From: CAVVZJ01 sp963752755
GTDB lineage: Bacteria > Planctomycetota > Planctomycetia > Isosphaerales > Isosphaeraceae
Reading direction: 5' to 3'
Assembly: GCA_963752755.1 (NCBI GenBank)
Contig: CAVVZJ010000001.1
Coordinates: 1,674,001-1,738,000 of the forward strand
Length of the DNA: 64,000 bases
This document shows, one piece after another, positions 50,233-59,789 of this stretch (positions are counted from its first letter, which is position 1; every line of letters begins with the position of its first letter). A program made the translations under genes and the position numbers. A model generated the notes under the pieces. It saw only the letters and a program-made list of their open reading frames with translations. It searched no databases and was not told where the DNA came from.

Positions 50233-50764
50233 CGGCGGGCCTCCGCAGCCACCCGCGGATCGATCGCGAAGCCGGCACCAGCGGTCCGATCACTCGCGGC
50301 TGGTGAGGCGGTTCTTCGCGTTCGCATCGGGTGAACCGGCGCCGGGGTGTGCTCCTCGATGGTCCAGAGACTCCTGCCGGAGGCGGAGATTCCTCGATCG
50401 GTCCGAGACCGACGAGCAACCCCGACGCCTCGGTCCGCCATTGCGGCGATGATTCATTCTTCTCCGAACCGGCTTCCGTTGCAAGCCAAGGGTGGTGTGC
50501 GACATGCTGTCGCGACCCTCGTCGGGCCGTTCCGGGAGGGACACCCGACGTCGCGGCCCGGGATCGCACGACCGGAAAACCCGGGCCTGCCCCCTGCCCA
50601 GCGTTGCCCGAAAGGATTCGCAGCTCGGCCGGTTTTCTCGCCGGCGCGCCGGCAGTGGCTTCATGCTTGGCATGAAGTGAGATCGGATGATACGATGACA
50701 TCTTGGCAACGGTGCGAATCGTCGTCGTGAGACGGCTTCCGCGGCAGCGCGTGGTTGAGCCGGG
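50233..50764. other. Divergent promoter region, kinase and surface protein
   Basis: About 530 bases with no supported gene. The clearest signals are near 50660-50696, described as the promoter candidate of the ELWxxDGT gene. The rest is GC-rich without strong structure. Confidence 0.45.
50660..50696 (+). promoter_or_regulatory. Candidate promoter with overlapping palindrome upstream of ELWxxDGT gene
   Basis: TTGGCA (50667-50672) and TACGAT (50691-50696) are 18 bases apart, 70 bases before the ATG. The -35 lies in a perfect palindrome CTTCATG-CTTGG-CATGAAG (50660-50678) that could be an operator. Confidence 0.35.
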
Positions 50765-53700
50765 ATGCCGATTGAAACGGAGAACGCGAACATGTTGAGT
50801 TCGAGGCGCCGCTGCCGTTCGGCAAGACCCCGAAACGTGTTCCGCCGCCGCCCCCGCCCCCAGTCGGAATCCCTGGAAGCCAGGACGCTACTCGCCGCGG
50901 TACCGGTGGCCCTCGGTGACCTCAACACGACTCCAGGAGGAGGGCATGTCGTCGTTCCCGAATTCACGACGGTGGGCAACCTCGCCTATTTCGCGGCGGA
51001 TGATCCGGTGGTCGGCCGGGAGTTGTGGGTCACGGACGGGACGGCGGGAGGGACGCACGTCGTCGATGATCTGGTGCCCGGCCTCTCGGGCTCCAATCCG
51101 ACGGACCTGGTCGCCTTCCGAGGCGGGCTTGCCTTCGTCGCCCGCGACGCTTCGGGAGAGTGGAAGCTCTGGATCAGCGACGGCACGGCGGCCGGCACGC
51201 ACGCGATCATGACCGTCGATCATGGTGACCACCATGCCGGGTCCGGCATCCAGCTCACCGTCGCCGGAGACGCGCTCTACTTCATCGTCGCCGACCCGGA
51301 GAACCACGATCTCTTTGCCCCAAGCCTGCTCTGGCAATCGGACGGGACGGCCCAGGGAACGCGCGTGGTCTTCAGCGAAGGCATCGTCACAACGACCCCA
51401 CCAACGGCCGTGGGCGGGACGCTCTACTTCAGCGGCTATGGGTTTACGCCCGATTCCGGGCCCGGACTCTGGAAGGTCGATCCGGGGGCTTCGGGGGCGG
51501 TTCGCGTCTCCAGCCTCCGCGAGGATGGGTCCGGAGGCTACCCGGAGAATCTCGCCGCTGTCGGCGACCGGCTCTTCTTCACGGCCGACGGCGGCACACT
51601 CGGCCGAGGACTCTGGACGAGCGACGGGACGGCCGCAGGGACTTCCTTCGTCTCCGACCTGGGATTCGCGCCGGCGGACTTGCCGACGTTGCGGCAATTC
51701 ACCGCCGTTGGCGACCGACTCTTCTTCGTCGCCGGGGACACGGGTGCCGCGGCCCACCTCTGGGTGAGCGACGGCACGACCGCCGGAACGCAAGACCTGG
51801 GCCTCTTCGGGGGCCTCACCAGTGATTATGCCAACGGGCTCGGGCACCTGACGGCCGTCAACGGCGCCCTCTTTTTCACCAATGACCGCGGAGCTTCGAC
51901 CGACCTCTGGACGAGTGATGGGACCCCCGAGGGAACGAAAGATCTGATCAGCGAGAACTGGAGCCAGAGCCCGGTCCCTCTGGGCCGTACCGACTCGTTG
52001 ATCAGCGCCGGAAACTACGTCTATCTGATCGCCAGCGATATCTATGGTGGATGGACCTACCTGTCTGCGTACGATCTGGTCCAGCGACTCGGCGGCACGC
52101 TGAGTTCGATCGGCTTTCACAATCCGGGTGACGTGGGCGTCGCGGGCCAGACCATGCTGTTCTTCGACTTTAATCGAGACCGAGGGTTGCTCCTGCAGGC
52201 GAGTCATGGCACGGTCGAGAGCACGGGTCTGATCCACCGGTTCGGCCAGGAGAACTGGGAGTCGGGGGGATACGATCTCTCGGCCTCACAGCGCTTTGTC
52301 TCGACGGCCCAAGGGGTCGTCTTCCTCGCCTCGGCGACCGACCCTCTTTACCGATCGCTCTGGAAGACCGACGGCACGCCCGGCGGCACGGTTCCCCTTC
52401 GGCCGAATCTGGCTCAGCCGACCATGATCGGTGCCGAGGGTTTCACAGCGCTGGGAGATCGGGCCTTCTTCGTCGCCGAGGAGCCCGCGACCGGCCGGGA
52501 ACTCTGGGTGACGGACGGCACGGCCGAGGGGACCCACCCATTCGTCGACCTGCGGCCCGGTTCCGAGGGGTCGGCCCCCAAGATCGTGGGCGTCGCTGGC
52601 AGTCGGCTCTACTTCCGGGCCGACGACGGCAACTCCGGCCCGGTCCTCTGGCAGACCGACGGCACGCCCGGCGGCACGAGCGTGGCGATCGCCGCCAGCA
52701 TCGTTGCTGACTACGTGCCGGTGGATTCGGCCGTGCTGGGCGATACGCTTTACATCGCCGCCGACGACGGGATTCATGGTCAGGAGTTGTGGAAGACGTC
52801 GGGCACGCCCGGAAGCGCCGGATTCGTGGACATCCGGCCGGGTCCCGACGGATCGGGCATCCATGACCTGACGGCCGTCGGCGACCGGCTGTATTTCTCG
52901 GCCAATGATGGGGTCCACGGGAGCGAGCTCTGGACCAGCGATGCGAGTCTGAACGCCCATCTTGTGGTCGATCTGGCCCCCGGGAACCTCGGCCCCTCAC
53001 CCGCCAGCTCCTCGCCCGCCAACCTGACCGCGCTGGGCAGCAAGGTCTTCTTCCATACCTCCATCCTGGGGAACTCTCAGGATTTCTGGGAAAGCGATGG
53101 CACGGCCGAGGGCACGGTGTCGGTACCCCAGCCTGCGGGCCGGACCGACCGGATCGTCAAGGGGGTCACGCTGGGAAACACGCTTTATTATGTGCTGGAC
53201 ACTCCGGACTACGGCGAGGAACTCTGGCGGACCGACGGCACGGCGGAGAACACGCGGATCGTGGCCGACATCCAGCCCGGACCCGTCGGCTCGAACCCGC
53301 AGTCGCTGACCGTCGTGGGCGACGTGATCTACTTCACCGCCTGGGATGCCCGGCATGGGACCGAACTCTGGCGGACCGACGGCACGACCGAGGGGACGAG
53401 CCGCGTCGCGGACCTCTTCTCCGGAGTCGGCGATTCCCAGCCCTTGAGCCTGAAGGCGATCGGCAACGCCCTCTACTTCGCGGCCGATGACGGCCGGCAT
53501 GGTCACGAGCCTTACATCCTCGACCCTTCCCATCCCCGGCCGCCGGCGCTTGACTTCGACGGCGATCTTCAGGGCGATCCGGTCGTCTTCGAGCCGGGCA
53601 CGTCGACCTTTGACGTCATGAGTTCGAGGAACGGGTCCGAGTCGATCCAGTTCGGTCAGGGAACGCTTTTCGGGGGCCACCCCGTGCCCATTCCGGCCGA

Positions 53701-54628
53701 CTACGATGGCGACGGCATCACGGACCCGGCCGTCTTCGAGCCGAGCACCTCGACGTTTTACCTGGCGATGTCGAAGCAGGGCAACCGGGCGATCCAGTTC
53801 GGTCAGGGGACGCTCTTCGGGGGTCATCCGATCCCGGTGCCGGCCGATTACGACGGCGATGGCGTGACCGATCCCGCCGTTTTTGAGCCGTCCACCTCGA
53901 CGTTCTACCTGGCCCGTACGTTGCTGGGCAACGTCGCCAGGCAGTTCGGCCAGGGGACCCTCTTCGGCGGGAATCCGACGCCGGTCGTCGCCGACTACGA
54001 TGGCGATGGGAGCGCCGATCCGGCGGTCTTCGAGCCGTCCACCTCGACCTTCTTCCTGTCACGATCCCGGGACGGCAACATTGGCAAGCAGTTTGGCCAG
54101 GGAACGCTTTTCGGGGGCCATCCTGTGCCCATTCCGGCCGACTATGATGGTGATGGAATCGCGGACCCAGCCGTCTTCGAGCCCTCGACCGCGACGTTCT
54201 TCCTTGCGCGCTCGAAGGCAGGTAACTTCGGCAAGCAGTTCGGCCGGGGGACGCTCTTTGGGGGGAATCCGACGCCGATCGTCGCCGATTACGATGGTGA
54301 TGGCCTCGCCGATCCGGCGGTCTTCGAACCGTCCACCTCGACCTTCTCGCTGGCACGGAGCGCCGGGGGCCCGGTGGCGAGGCAGTTCGGTCGGGGAACG
54401 GTCTTCGGAGGACGGCCGATCGTCGCCTCGAACGATTTCGACGGGGACGGTCGCGTCGATCTCGCCGTCTTCGACTCGACCACGGCGACGTTTGCCCTGA
54501 GCCGTTCGACCGGCGGAAGTCTGGCGATTTCCCTGGGAGTCAGTTCCACCAGCGGCGGCGACCCGATCCCGCTCCCGATCCCGCTGTCGGGAATCCTCGG
54601 AATGACCCGGAACAAGCCGCGTCGATGA
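50765..54628 (+). CDS. Giant ELWxxDGT / FG-GAP-like repeat surface protein
   Basis: A 1287-residue, probably extracellular protein. The N-terminal 45 residues are Arg-rich and end SLEARTLLAAVP, the LExRxLL motif that begins many large planctomycete exported proteins. Residues 50-920 hold about 14 ELWxxDGTxxGT repeats (such as ELWVTDGTAGGT), expected to build beta-propeller blades. Residues 930-1240 hold about seven 48-residue repeats with calcium-loop-like DYDGDGxxDPAVFEPSTSTF, FG-GAP/VCBS-like, highly similar at DNA level (53550-54480). The tail is Pro-rich with no sorting motif I recognise. Adhesion or surface structure is an inference. Confidence 0.85.
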   Translation: MPIETENANMLSSRRRCRSARPRNVFRRRPRPQSESLEARTLLAAVPVALGDLNTTPGGGHVVVPEFTTVGNLAYFAADDPVVGRELWVTDGTAGGTHVVDDLVPGLSGSNPTDLVAFRGGLAFVARDASGEWKLWISDGTAAGTHAIMTVDHGDHHAGSGIQLTVAGDALYFIVADPENHDLFAPSLLWQSDGTAQGTRVVFSEGIVTTTPPTAVGGTLYFSGYGFTPDSGPGLWKVDPGASGAVRVSSLREDGSGGYPENLAAVGDRLFFTADGGTLGRGLWTSDGTAAGTSFVSDLGFAPADLPTLRQFTAVGDRLFFVAGDTGAAAHLWVSDGTTAGTQDLGLFGGLTSDYANGLGHLTAVNGALFFTNDRGASTDLWTSDGTPEGTKDLISENWSQSPVPLGRTDSLISAGNYVYLIASDIYGGWTYLSAYDLVQRLGGTLSSIGFHNPGDVGVAGQTMLFFDFNRDRGLLLQASHGTVESTGLIHRFGQENWESGGYDLSASQRFVSTAQGVVFLASATDPLYRSLWKTDGTPGGTVPLRPNLAQPTMIGAEGFTALGDRAFFVAEEPATGRELWVTDGTAEGTHPFVDLRPGSEGSAPKIVGVAGSRLYFRADDGNSGPVLWQTDGTPGGTSVAIAASIVADYVPVDSAVLGDTLYIAADDGIHGQELWKTSGTPGSAGFVDIRPGPDGSGIHDLTAVGDRLYFSANDGVHGSELWTSDASLNAHLVVDLAPGNLGPSPASSSPANLTALGSKVFFHTSILGNSQDFWESDGTAEGTVSVPQPAGRTDRIVKGVTLGNTLYYVLDTPDYGEELWRTDGTAENTRIVADIQPGPVGSNPQSLTVVGDVIYFTAWDARHGTELWRTDGTTEGTSRVADLFSGVGDSQPLSLKAIGNALYFAADDGRHGHEPYILDPSHPRPPALDFDGDLQGDPVVFEPGTSTFDVMSSRNGSESIQFGQGTLFGGHPVPIPADYDGDGITDPAVFEPSTSTFYLAMSKQGNRAIQFGQGTLFGGHPIPVPADYDGDGVTDPAVFEPSTSTFYLARTLLGNVARQFGQGTLFGGNPTPVVADYDGDGSADPAVFEPSTSTFFLSRSRDGNIGKQFGQGTLFGGHPVPIPADYDGDGIADPAVFEPSTATFFLARSKAGNFGKQFGRGTLFGGNPTPIVADYDGDGLADPAVFEPSTSTFSLARSAGGPVARQFGRGTVFGGRPIVASNDFDGDGRVDLAVFDSTTATFALSRSTGGSLAISLGVSSTSGGDPIPLPIPLSGILGMTRNKPRR

Positions 54629-54683
54629 CCGGGATCGAACCGGCCCGGATCGTGGACTCGCGAGGCCGTCGATAATCCGTGAT

Positions 54684-55868
54684 TCAATGCCCGAGGGCCG
54701 GAGTCATGGCCACGCTATCGGAGCATCCGCAGGAAATCACACGTTCGACAGCGCGATAAACCGAGCGGCCAAGCCCGCGCTGACCGATCTGGTAAACGTC
54801 CTCGCGACAGTGTCGGAACGCCTCGATGACTCCGGGGTCCCACTGGCTTCCCGAACCCTCGAACAGGATCGCGTCGATCTGGGTGTGAGGCAGCGAGAGG
54901 CGGTAGCGACGATTGGACATCATGGCGTCGCACGAGTCGGCGACGGCCAGGATGCGAGCCATCGGCGGGATCGACTCCCCAGCGAGGCCATCGGGGTAGC
55001 CACCGCCGTCGTAACGCTCGTGATGACTTCGGACTCCCGGGCGAAGGTAGGCGAGCTTGCCGATGTTGCCGATGATCCGGTCACCGATCACCGGGTGCTC
55101 GCGGATGTGGGCCCTTTCCTCCTCGGTGAGTCGGCCCGGCTTCTGGAGCACCTCGTCGCGGATGCCGATCTTGCCGACGTCGTGGAGCAGGCCCGCCAGG
55201 TACAGGTCGCTCCGCTCGGACTCGGAAATCCCGATTTGCTCGCCGATCCGGACCGCGATCCGGGCCACCCGCTCGCTGTGACCGGCGGTGTAAGGGTCCT
55301 TGGCGTCGATGGTCGTGGCGAGGCAGCGGATCAGGCCGAAGAGCGTCTCCTTGAGGTCTTGATAGACCTCCTGGTGGCGGCTCCAGGCGAGCAGCAATCG
55401 CCTCGCCAGGGCCATGATGTCGAGGTCGGCCGGACCGAAGGTCCGCTCGACGCGGGCGCTGAGGGCGATGATCCACTCGCCGCGGGAGCGGCTCAGGAGG
55501 ACCCCGGCGGCGCTTCGGGGTCGGGCCGGTTGCGTCGCTTCTGGGAGGACGTCTCGCGGATCGCTCCAGAGGAGTTGACCCGGGTCCGATCCGCGCCGCT
55601 CCTCCAAGACGACCCGAGCGTAATCGCGGCACCACTGACTCGCCAGCTCCCGGCGACCGGCGACCCCGGCCAGTCCATCCCCGTTTCTGGCGAAGAGCAA
55701 GACGGCGTCGGCGCCGAGGCTCTTACGAATCGCTTCCAGCGTCAGGTCAAGCTGGCGAGGGCGTCGCTCGCTTTGCTGCATCTGCTGGACCAGCCGCTCA
55801 AGGACCTTCCAGGGGTCGGCCATCTTGCCATCGGTCAGCCGTTCGGAATCAAAACCCGTCAAGTTCAT
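54684..55868 (-). CDS. HD-GYP domain protein with GAF-like sensor, putative c-di-GMP phosphodiesterase
   Basis: A 394-residue protein. The first 180 residues look like a GAF sensor (LTLEAIRKSLGADAVLLFAR, AAGVLLSRSRGEWIIALSAR). The HD-GYP domain spans about 190-350: TIDAKDPYTAGHSERVARIA, LYLAGLLHDVGKIGI (HD), HPVIGDRII, RSHHERYDGGGYPDGLAG (HHE and GYP). All metal-binding His/Asp positions seen in active c-di-GMP hydrolases are present. ATG 55868 is preferred over the upstream in-frame start. It is convergent with the ELWxxDGT gene. Confidence 0.9.
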   Translation of the reverse strand: MNLTGFDSERLTDGKMADPWKVLERLVQQMQQSERRPRQLDLTLEAIRKSLGADAVLLFARNGDGLAGVAGRRELASQWCRDYARVVLEERRGSDPGQLLWSDPRDVLPEATQPARPRSAAGVLLSRSRGEWIIALSARVERTFGPADLDIMALARRLLLAWSRHQEVYQDLKETLFGLIRCLATTIDAKDPYTAGHSERVARIAVRIGEQIGISESERSDLYLAGLLHDVGKIGIRDEVLQKPGRLTEEERAHIREHPVIGDRIIGNIGKLAYLRPGVRSHHERYDGGGYPDGLAGESIPPMARILAVADSCDAMMSNRRYRLSLPHTQIDAILFEGSGSQWDPGVIEAFRHCREDVYQIGQRGLGRSVYRAVERVISCGCSDSVAMTPALGH

Positions 55869-56130
55869 CGGGTTGGCCTCTCTGCACTCAGGGGAATTCC
55901 TGACGATCGCGAGTCGCGCCGTGAACAGGGGTCCTGCCGGAGTGCCCGGGCGAGGAACCGCCGGCAACGCACACGTCCCATTCCAGCTCCTCGCCGTCGC
56001 GACAGCGGAACTCCGCGACCAGAGCGAGCGTCATCATGGGCGAGTCCATCCATCAACAAATCCTATCTCCGGTCTGGAGGGATGGTGTTGACGTTGCGAA
56101 AAAGAGTCGGGATCCGGGACGCCCGTTCGG

Positions 56131-57492
56131 TCAGGGAGAGGCAGCCTGGACCTGCGATTCGGGGCGGGATGCGGGCGGCTCGGGGGTGTCGTCCATCCGA
56201 CCCCGAACATCCACCCCGAACCAGAGGACGCAGCCGGCGAGGCAGACGAGACTTCCAATCGCCACCGCTGCAGGCCAGCCGTAGGTCTGCCCGATCCAGG
56301 GGGTGATGATCGGGGCCATCAAGCCGCCGAGGTTCCCTCCGGTGTTGAACAGGGCCGCGGAACTGCCGCCGCGTCGACCACCCAGCTCGATGGCCGTCGC
56401 CCAGAACGGCCCCTCGGCGGTGCCGACGGCGCCCAGGGCCAGGGAGAACCAGGTCACGATCCAGGCCGGGTTCCTGGCGAGGATTCCCAGGACGAGCAAG
56501 GCCGCTCCGGCGAACATGCCGGCGATCGGAACGAGTCGCCGGCCCTGTCGCGGGCCGAACTCCCGCTCCAGGCGGTCGGAGAGCCAGCCGCCGAGCGGCA
56601 TGCCGACCGCCATCGCCAGGGGCGGGATCGCGGCGTAGAACTGGTGGACCCGATCCGGCAAACCAAGCACATTGCGAAAGTAGTAATTCATCCAGTAGAA
56701 GAAGAGGTATTGAAAGTAACCGACGGCTGCGTAGCTCAGGGTCAGGAGTACCAGGCTGCGATCGCGGAGAAGGCCGGTCCAACCACGTGCAAAGCCCGAG
56801 GAGACCACCGAGGGCGCGGTGAGGACGACCGGGCCGGCGGCTCGGGGTCGTTCGGTTGCTCCGAAGGCCCACAAGCCTCCGACCACGGCCGTCGAGGCGC
56901 CGGCGATGAGGAACGCCCCCGTCCAGTTGAAGCGGACGATCAAGGCCCCGAAGATCGGTGGGGTCGCTGCGATCCCGACCAGGGCCGCTCCGGCTACAAA
57001 ACCATTGGCCTGGGAACGGCCGCCCAGACCGAACCAGTGGGCTACCATCCGGGCCGAGGCCGGATGGAGAGGAGCCGAGACCACGCCCATCAGACCGCGG
57101 ATGACCAGCAACGCGATAAAGAGCGATCCAGCGTCTCGAAAGACCAGACCGACGGAGCCGGTCAAGGCCACGAACACGGCGGAGCCGAACCCGACGGTCA
57201 TCAGTGCCCGCTTGGCTCCAAACCGGTCAATGAACCAGCCGCCGGGGATCATGCAGAGCGTGTAGGTCACGAGAAAGGCCGAGTAAACCACGCCCATCCG
57301 CGTCGGCTCGATCTCGTAGCGGGTCATGATCAGCTCATCGCCGGCAATGGGCATGCTGATCCGATTGAAGTGGCTGATGCCGACCAGGGTCATCAGCAGG
57401 GCGACGATTGCCCAACGCCCCCGAGCCGAGTGGCTTGGCCGGGTGAGCCCTGGGGCGGTCAACGGCTCGACAGGTTCGTGGGCCATCAGCAT
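56131..57492 (-). CDS. MFS transporter, anion:cation symporter (hexuronate/sugar-acid) type
   Basis: A 453-residue membrane protein with twelve hydrophobic segments. WAIVALLMTLVGISHFNRIS starts helix 1. IPGGWFIDRFGAKRALMTVG is the conserved loop 2-3 motif (GxxxDRxGxR). LMGVVSAPLHPASARMVAHW and GGWLSDRLEREFGPRQGRRL are the matching signatures in helix 4 and loop 8-9. The pattern fits the GudP/ExuT-like anion:cation symporters that import sugar acids, but the substrate is unproven. It is divergent from the sugar-binding lipoprotein at 57841. Confidence 0.87.
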   Translation of the reverse strand: MLMAHEPVEPLTAPGLTRPSHSARGRWAIVALLMTLVGISHFNRISMPIAGDELIMTRYEIEPTRMGVVYSAFLVTYTLCMIPGGWFIDRFGAKRALMTVGFGSAVFVALTGSVGLVFRDAGSLFIALLVIRGLMGVVSAPLHPASARMVAHWFGLGGRSQANGFVAGAALVGIAATPPIFGALIVRFNWTGAFLIAGASTAVVGGLWAFGATERPRAAGPVVLTAPSVVSSGFARGWTGLLRDRSLVLLTLSYAAVGYFQYLFFYWMNYYFRNVLGLPDRVHQFYAAIPPLAMAVGMPLGGWLSDRLEREFGPRQGRRLVPIAGMFAGAALLVLGILARNPAWIVTWFSLALGAVGTAEGPFWATAIELGGRRGGSSAALFNTGGNLGGLMAPIITPWIGQTYGWPAAVAIGSLVCLAGCVLWFGVDVRGRMDDTPEPPASRPESQVQAASP

Positions 57493-57840
57493 TCACCCGA
57501 GAGGATCGAGAGTTCGATGATCCGGCCGACGCGACATCTTCAGCCTGGTTTGGGATCGCTGCCCCGCCGCGCCGGAGGCCATATCTATCAGAGCCCAGCA
57601 CCCTTGACCACGAATTCTCCGCGAAACTCGGTGGGCCACGGCGATGAGTCAGAGATGGCGCTGGAGTCCGGCATGGCCGTTCGGTTCTGGATCGAGGATG
57701 ATTGAGTGAGAAACCCTGGTGAGTCTGTCTCCTATCGATGGGTCGTAACGGACCCGCGATGAGCGGCCGTACCGGGGATGGATCGTTTCGCGATCCGGCA
57801 TCACGACGTTCGACGGATGTACCCAGAGAGGGGTCCACTG
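57493..57840. other. Divergent intergenic region
   Basis: About 350 bases between the MFS gene (leftward) and the binding protein (rightward). No gene or convincing promoter pair is seen. Confidence 0.4.
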
Positions 57841-58923
57841 ATGGGCATTGCCAGAGTCCTGCTTCCACTCAGGCGACTCGGTCGGGAACTCGGCGCCCAA
57901 TGCGTCTCCCGAAGGAGGACGCTGCGCACAAGCCTCCAGCAACTGGCGAGTGTCGGCATGCTCCTGGCCGCCGGGTGCGGCGGGCCGGCGAGTGCTCCAA
58001 CGGGTGCGGGTGCCACTGCGGGAGGACCTCCGCCTGCGAAACGGCCCCACTTGATGCTGATCCTTCCGACGACCGACGGCGATGACGTGTCGATCCTCCG
58101 GGAGGTTCTTCAAGACCCAGAGAACGGCGCCGGTCGGGATTACATTTATCGGGAAGGCATTGTCCGGTCCGGAATGCCGCCGGCGCAGCAGGCGGAGGTC
58201 ATCGAGGAGAGTCTAAAGAAAGGAGCCTCGGCCTTGCTCGTCGTTGCGGCGGACCCGAAAGCGGTCGCTCCCGCGCTCGAGGAGGCGCGTGACCGGAAGA
58301 TCCCGGTGGTCGTCATCGGACGGGAAATCCCGGTCGAAGGGAAACCCCTGCCTCTCGTCACGTTCGCACCAGCGGAGGAGCCCGCCAGCCGCATTCTGGC
58401 GCAACTCGGGAGCCGGGATGGCGAGCCGTCGGGGAGCGACGCGCCAGCGGTCGTCCTCACGGATTCGGCCGGGGGTTGGCGCATGCAGGATCTCGTCGGG
58501 GCCTTGAAGCGAGCGGCGGAGGCCGCGAGCCGGCCGGCTCCGAGGGTGGTCCGTTTCGAGAAGCGGGTGGCGGTGGCCAGCGATGCCCTGGCCACCACCC
58601 TGGAAGCCGACCCGGCGATCCACCTCGTCCTGTTCGAGGACCGGCTCGGGGCCGAGGCGGCGGCTCAGGTCGCCGATCTCCCGGCGATCGGCCGCGGCCG
58701 AGACCTGCGCCTCGGCGGTTTCGTGGCGGACCGCGATCCCAGGATTCATGACGCCCTCGCCAAGGGCGCCGTCGTAATGAACCGGAAGGTGGACGAGGCG
58801 GCCCGGCAAGCGGCTCGGATGGCCTTGAAGATGCTCAAGGAAGAGCCCGTGCCCGATCGGGTGGCGATCGAGCCCGAGCTTCTCTCCCCGTCGATCCCGG
58901 TCGAGGGTTCTCCGACGCGATAG
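57841..58923 (+). CDS. Periplasmic sugar-binding (RbsB/LacI-like) lipoprotein
   Basis: A protein of 360 residues. The N-terminus ends in a lipobox (ASVGMLLAAGC), so it is predicted to be lipid-anchored. The body has the type I periplasmic-binding fold: HLMLILPTTDGDDVSILREV, EEARDRKIPVVVIGREIPVE, HLVLFEDRLGAEAAAQVADL and RLGGFVADRDPRIHDALAKG. Such proteins bind sugars or related ligands for uptake or signalling; no ABC permease is adjacent. ATG 57841 is preferred to the more upstream in-frame start. A REP-like hairpin starts 13 bases after the stop. Confidence 0.78.
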   Translation: MGIARVLLPLRRLGRELGAQCVSRRRTLRTSLQQLASVGMLLAAGCGGPASAPTGAGATAGGPPPAKRPHLMLILPTTDGDDVSILREVLQDPENGAGRDYIYREGIVRSGMPPAQQAEVIEESLKKGASALLVVAADPKAVAPALEEARDRKIPVVVIGREIPVEGKPLPLVTFAPAEEPASRILAQLGSRDGEPSGSDAPAVVLTDSAGGWRMQDLVGALKRAAEAASRPAPRVVRFEKRVAVASDALATTLEADPAIHLVLFEDRLGAEAAAQVADLPAIGRGRDLRLGGFVADRDPRIHDALAKGAVVMNRKVDEAARQAARMALKMLKEEPVPDRVAIEPELLSPSIPVEGSPTR

Positions 58924-58935
58924 GGGCCGTCCGGG

Positions 58936-58988
58936 AAATGGGGACGGGCACCGGCCGAAGAGGCCTGGAGCGCGTCCCCGATTCCCGT
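58936..58988. repeat. REP-like hairpin, copy 2, between convergent genes
   Basis: AATGGGGACGGGCACC ... GGAGCGCGTCCCC-GATTC matches the element at 43544-43597 in both arms and loop (CGAAGA...GGAGC) with several substitutions and short insertions. It again follows a stop codon between convergent genes. Confidence 0.6.
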
Positions 58989-59012
58989 TCCGAACCCTTC
59001 GCGGATCGCCGC

Positions 59013-59594
59013 TTATTGACTCACGAGCACACGGCCGTCCTTTCTTACATCGAAGTTAAACGTGTTTGAGCCTCGCTGGACCTCGACGGCGATGCCCGAA
59101 TCCTCGGGGGCCCCGAAGCTCTTGAAGATCACGTACCGGAAGGTCCGGCCGCCGCGGTCGGTAAAGGTTTCGACGTCGGATTTGTCCGTTCCGCGCTTCG
59201 TCCGGTTGGACTTCTGGGCGCTGGCGGCCTTGCCTTTGAGATAGCCCAAGGAATCCTCGGAGGGATCGGGAGGAGGGCCGCCGTCCTCGGTGGAGATCGG
59301 ATCGGTTTCGAGTCCAACGATCCCGACCCGATGGAAGCCGACGAGCGCGCCGTCGCCCGACTCGGAGGTGGTCAGGACGTAGTTGCCATCCTTATCGATG
59401 ATTCCCATGCCGCTCGGGCCAACGGTCCCCTTGGACTCATCCGCTTCGAAGACGACCGTTCCATTGCGGATCGGCTCGCCGTCGTGCATGACACGGCCCT
59501 GGACGCGTCCGAGATCGAGGCCCGAGCCCGAGCCGCAACTGGCGAGGCTCACAGCGATCAGACCGAGCAAAAGTCCCATAAAACGACCACGCAT
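59013..59594 (-). CDS. Small lipoprotein with carboxypeptidase-regulatory-like domain
   Basis: A 193-residue lipoprotein with lipobox LIAVSLASC, preceded by a purine-rich ribosome-binding region. The body begins GRVQGRVMHDGEPIRNGTVV, the prealbumin-like/carboxypeptidase regulatory fold common in planctomycete lipoproteins, and ends VEVQRGSNTFNFDVRKDG. It lies 195 bases downstream of the DUF1559 gene in the same direction; that pairing recurs in this phylum. Function is unknown; a cell-envelope role is inferred from the lipid anchor. Confidence 0.8.
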   Translation of the reverse strand: MRGRFMGLLLGLIAVSLASCGSGSGLDLGRVQGRVMHDGEPIRNGTVVFEADESKGTVGPSGMGIIDKDGNYVLTTSESGDGALVGFHRVGIVGLETDPISTEDGGPPPDPSEDSLGYLKGKAASAQKSNRTKRGTDKSDVETFTDRGGRTFRYVIFKSFGAPEDSGIAVEVQRGSNTFNFDVRKDGRVLVSQ

Positions 59595-59789
59595 CCGACA
59601 TCCCCCCCGTCTTGTCTCAGGTGCCCCTAGCCCAATCACCCGCGGCGCAGTGCGAACCAGACCGAGAGGCCGGCCTGGGAAAGCCGGCCTTCTGTGGAGG
59701 TCCTTGACCACGTCGCAGGCCCTGGACGGATCATGCCGCAAGCGGGCAGGAACGTGTTTGGACGTCCGTTGCCCGCTCGTCTAAACCGA

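Noticed and set aside
53550..54480. Regular DNA repeats of about 144 bases considered as a CRISPR or diversity-generating array
   Set aside because: The repeats are in frame and encode FG-GAP-like protein repeats; there are no spacers, cas genes or reverse transcriptase.
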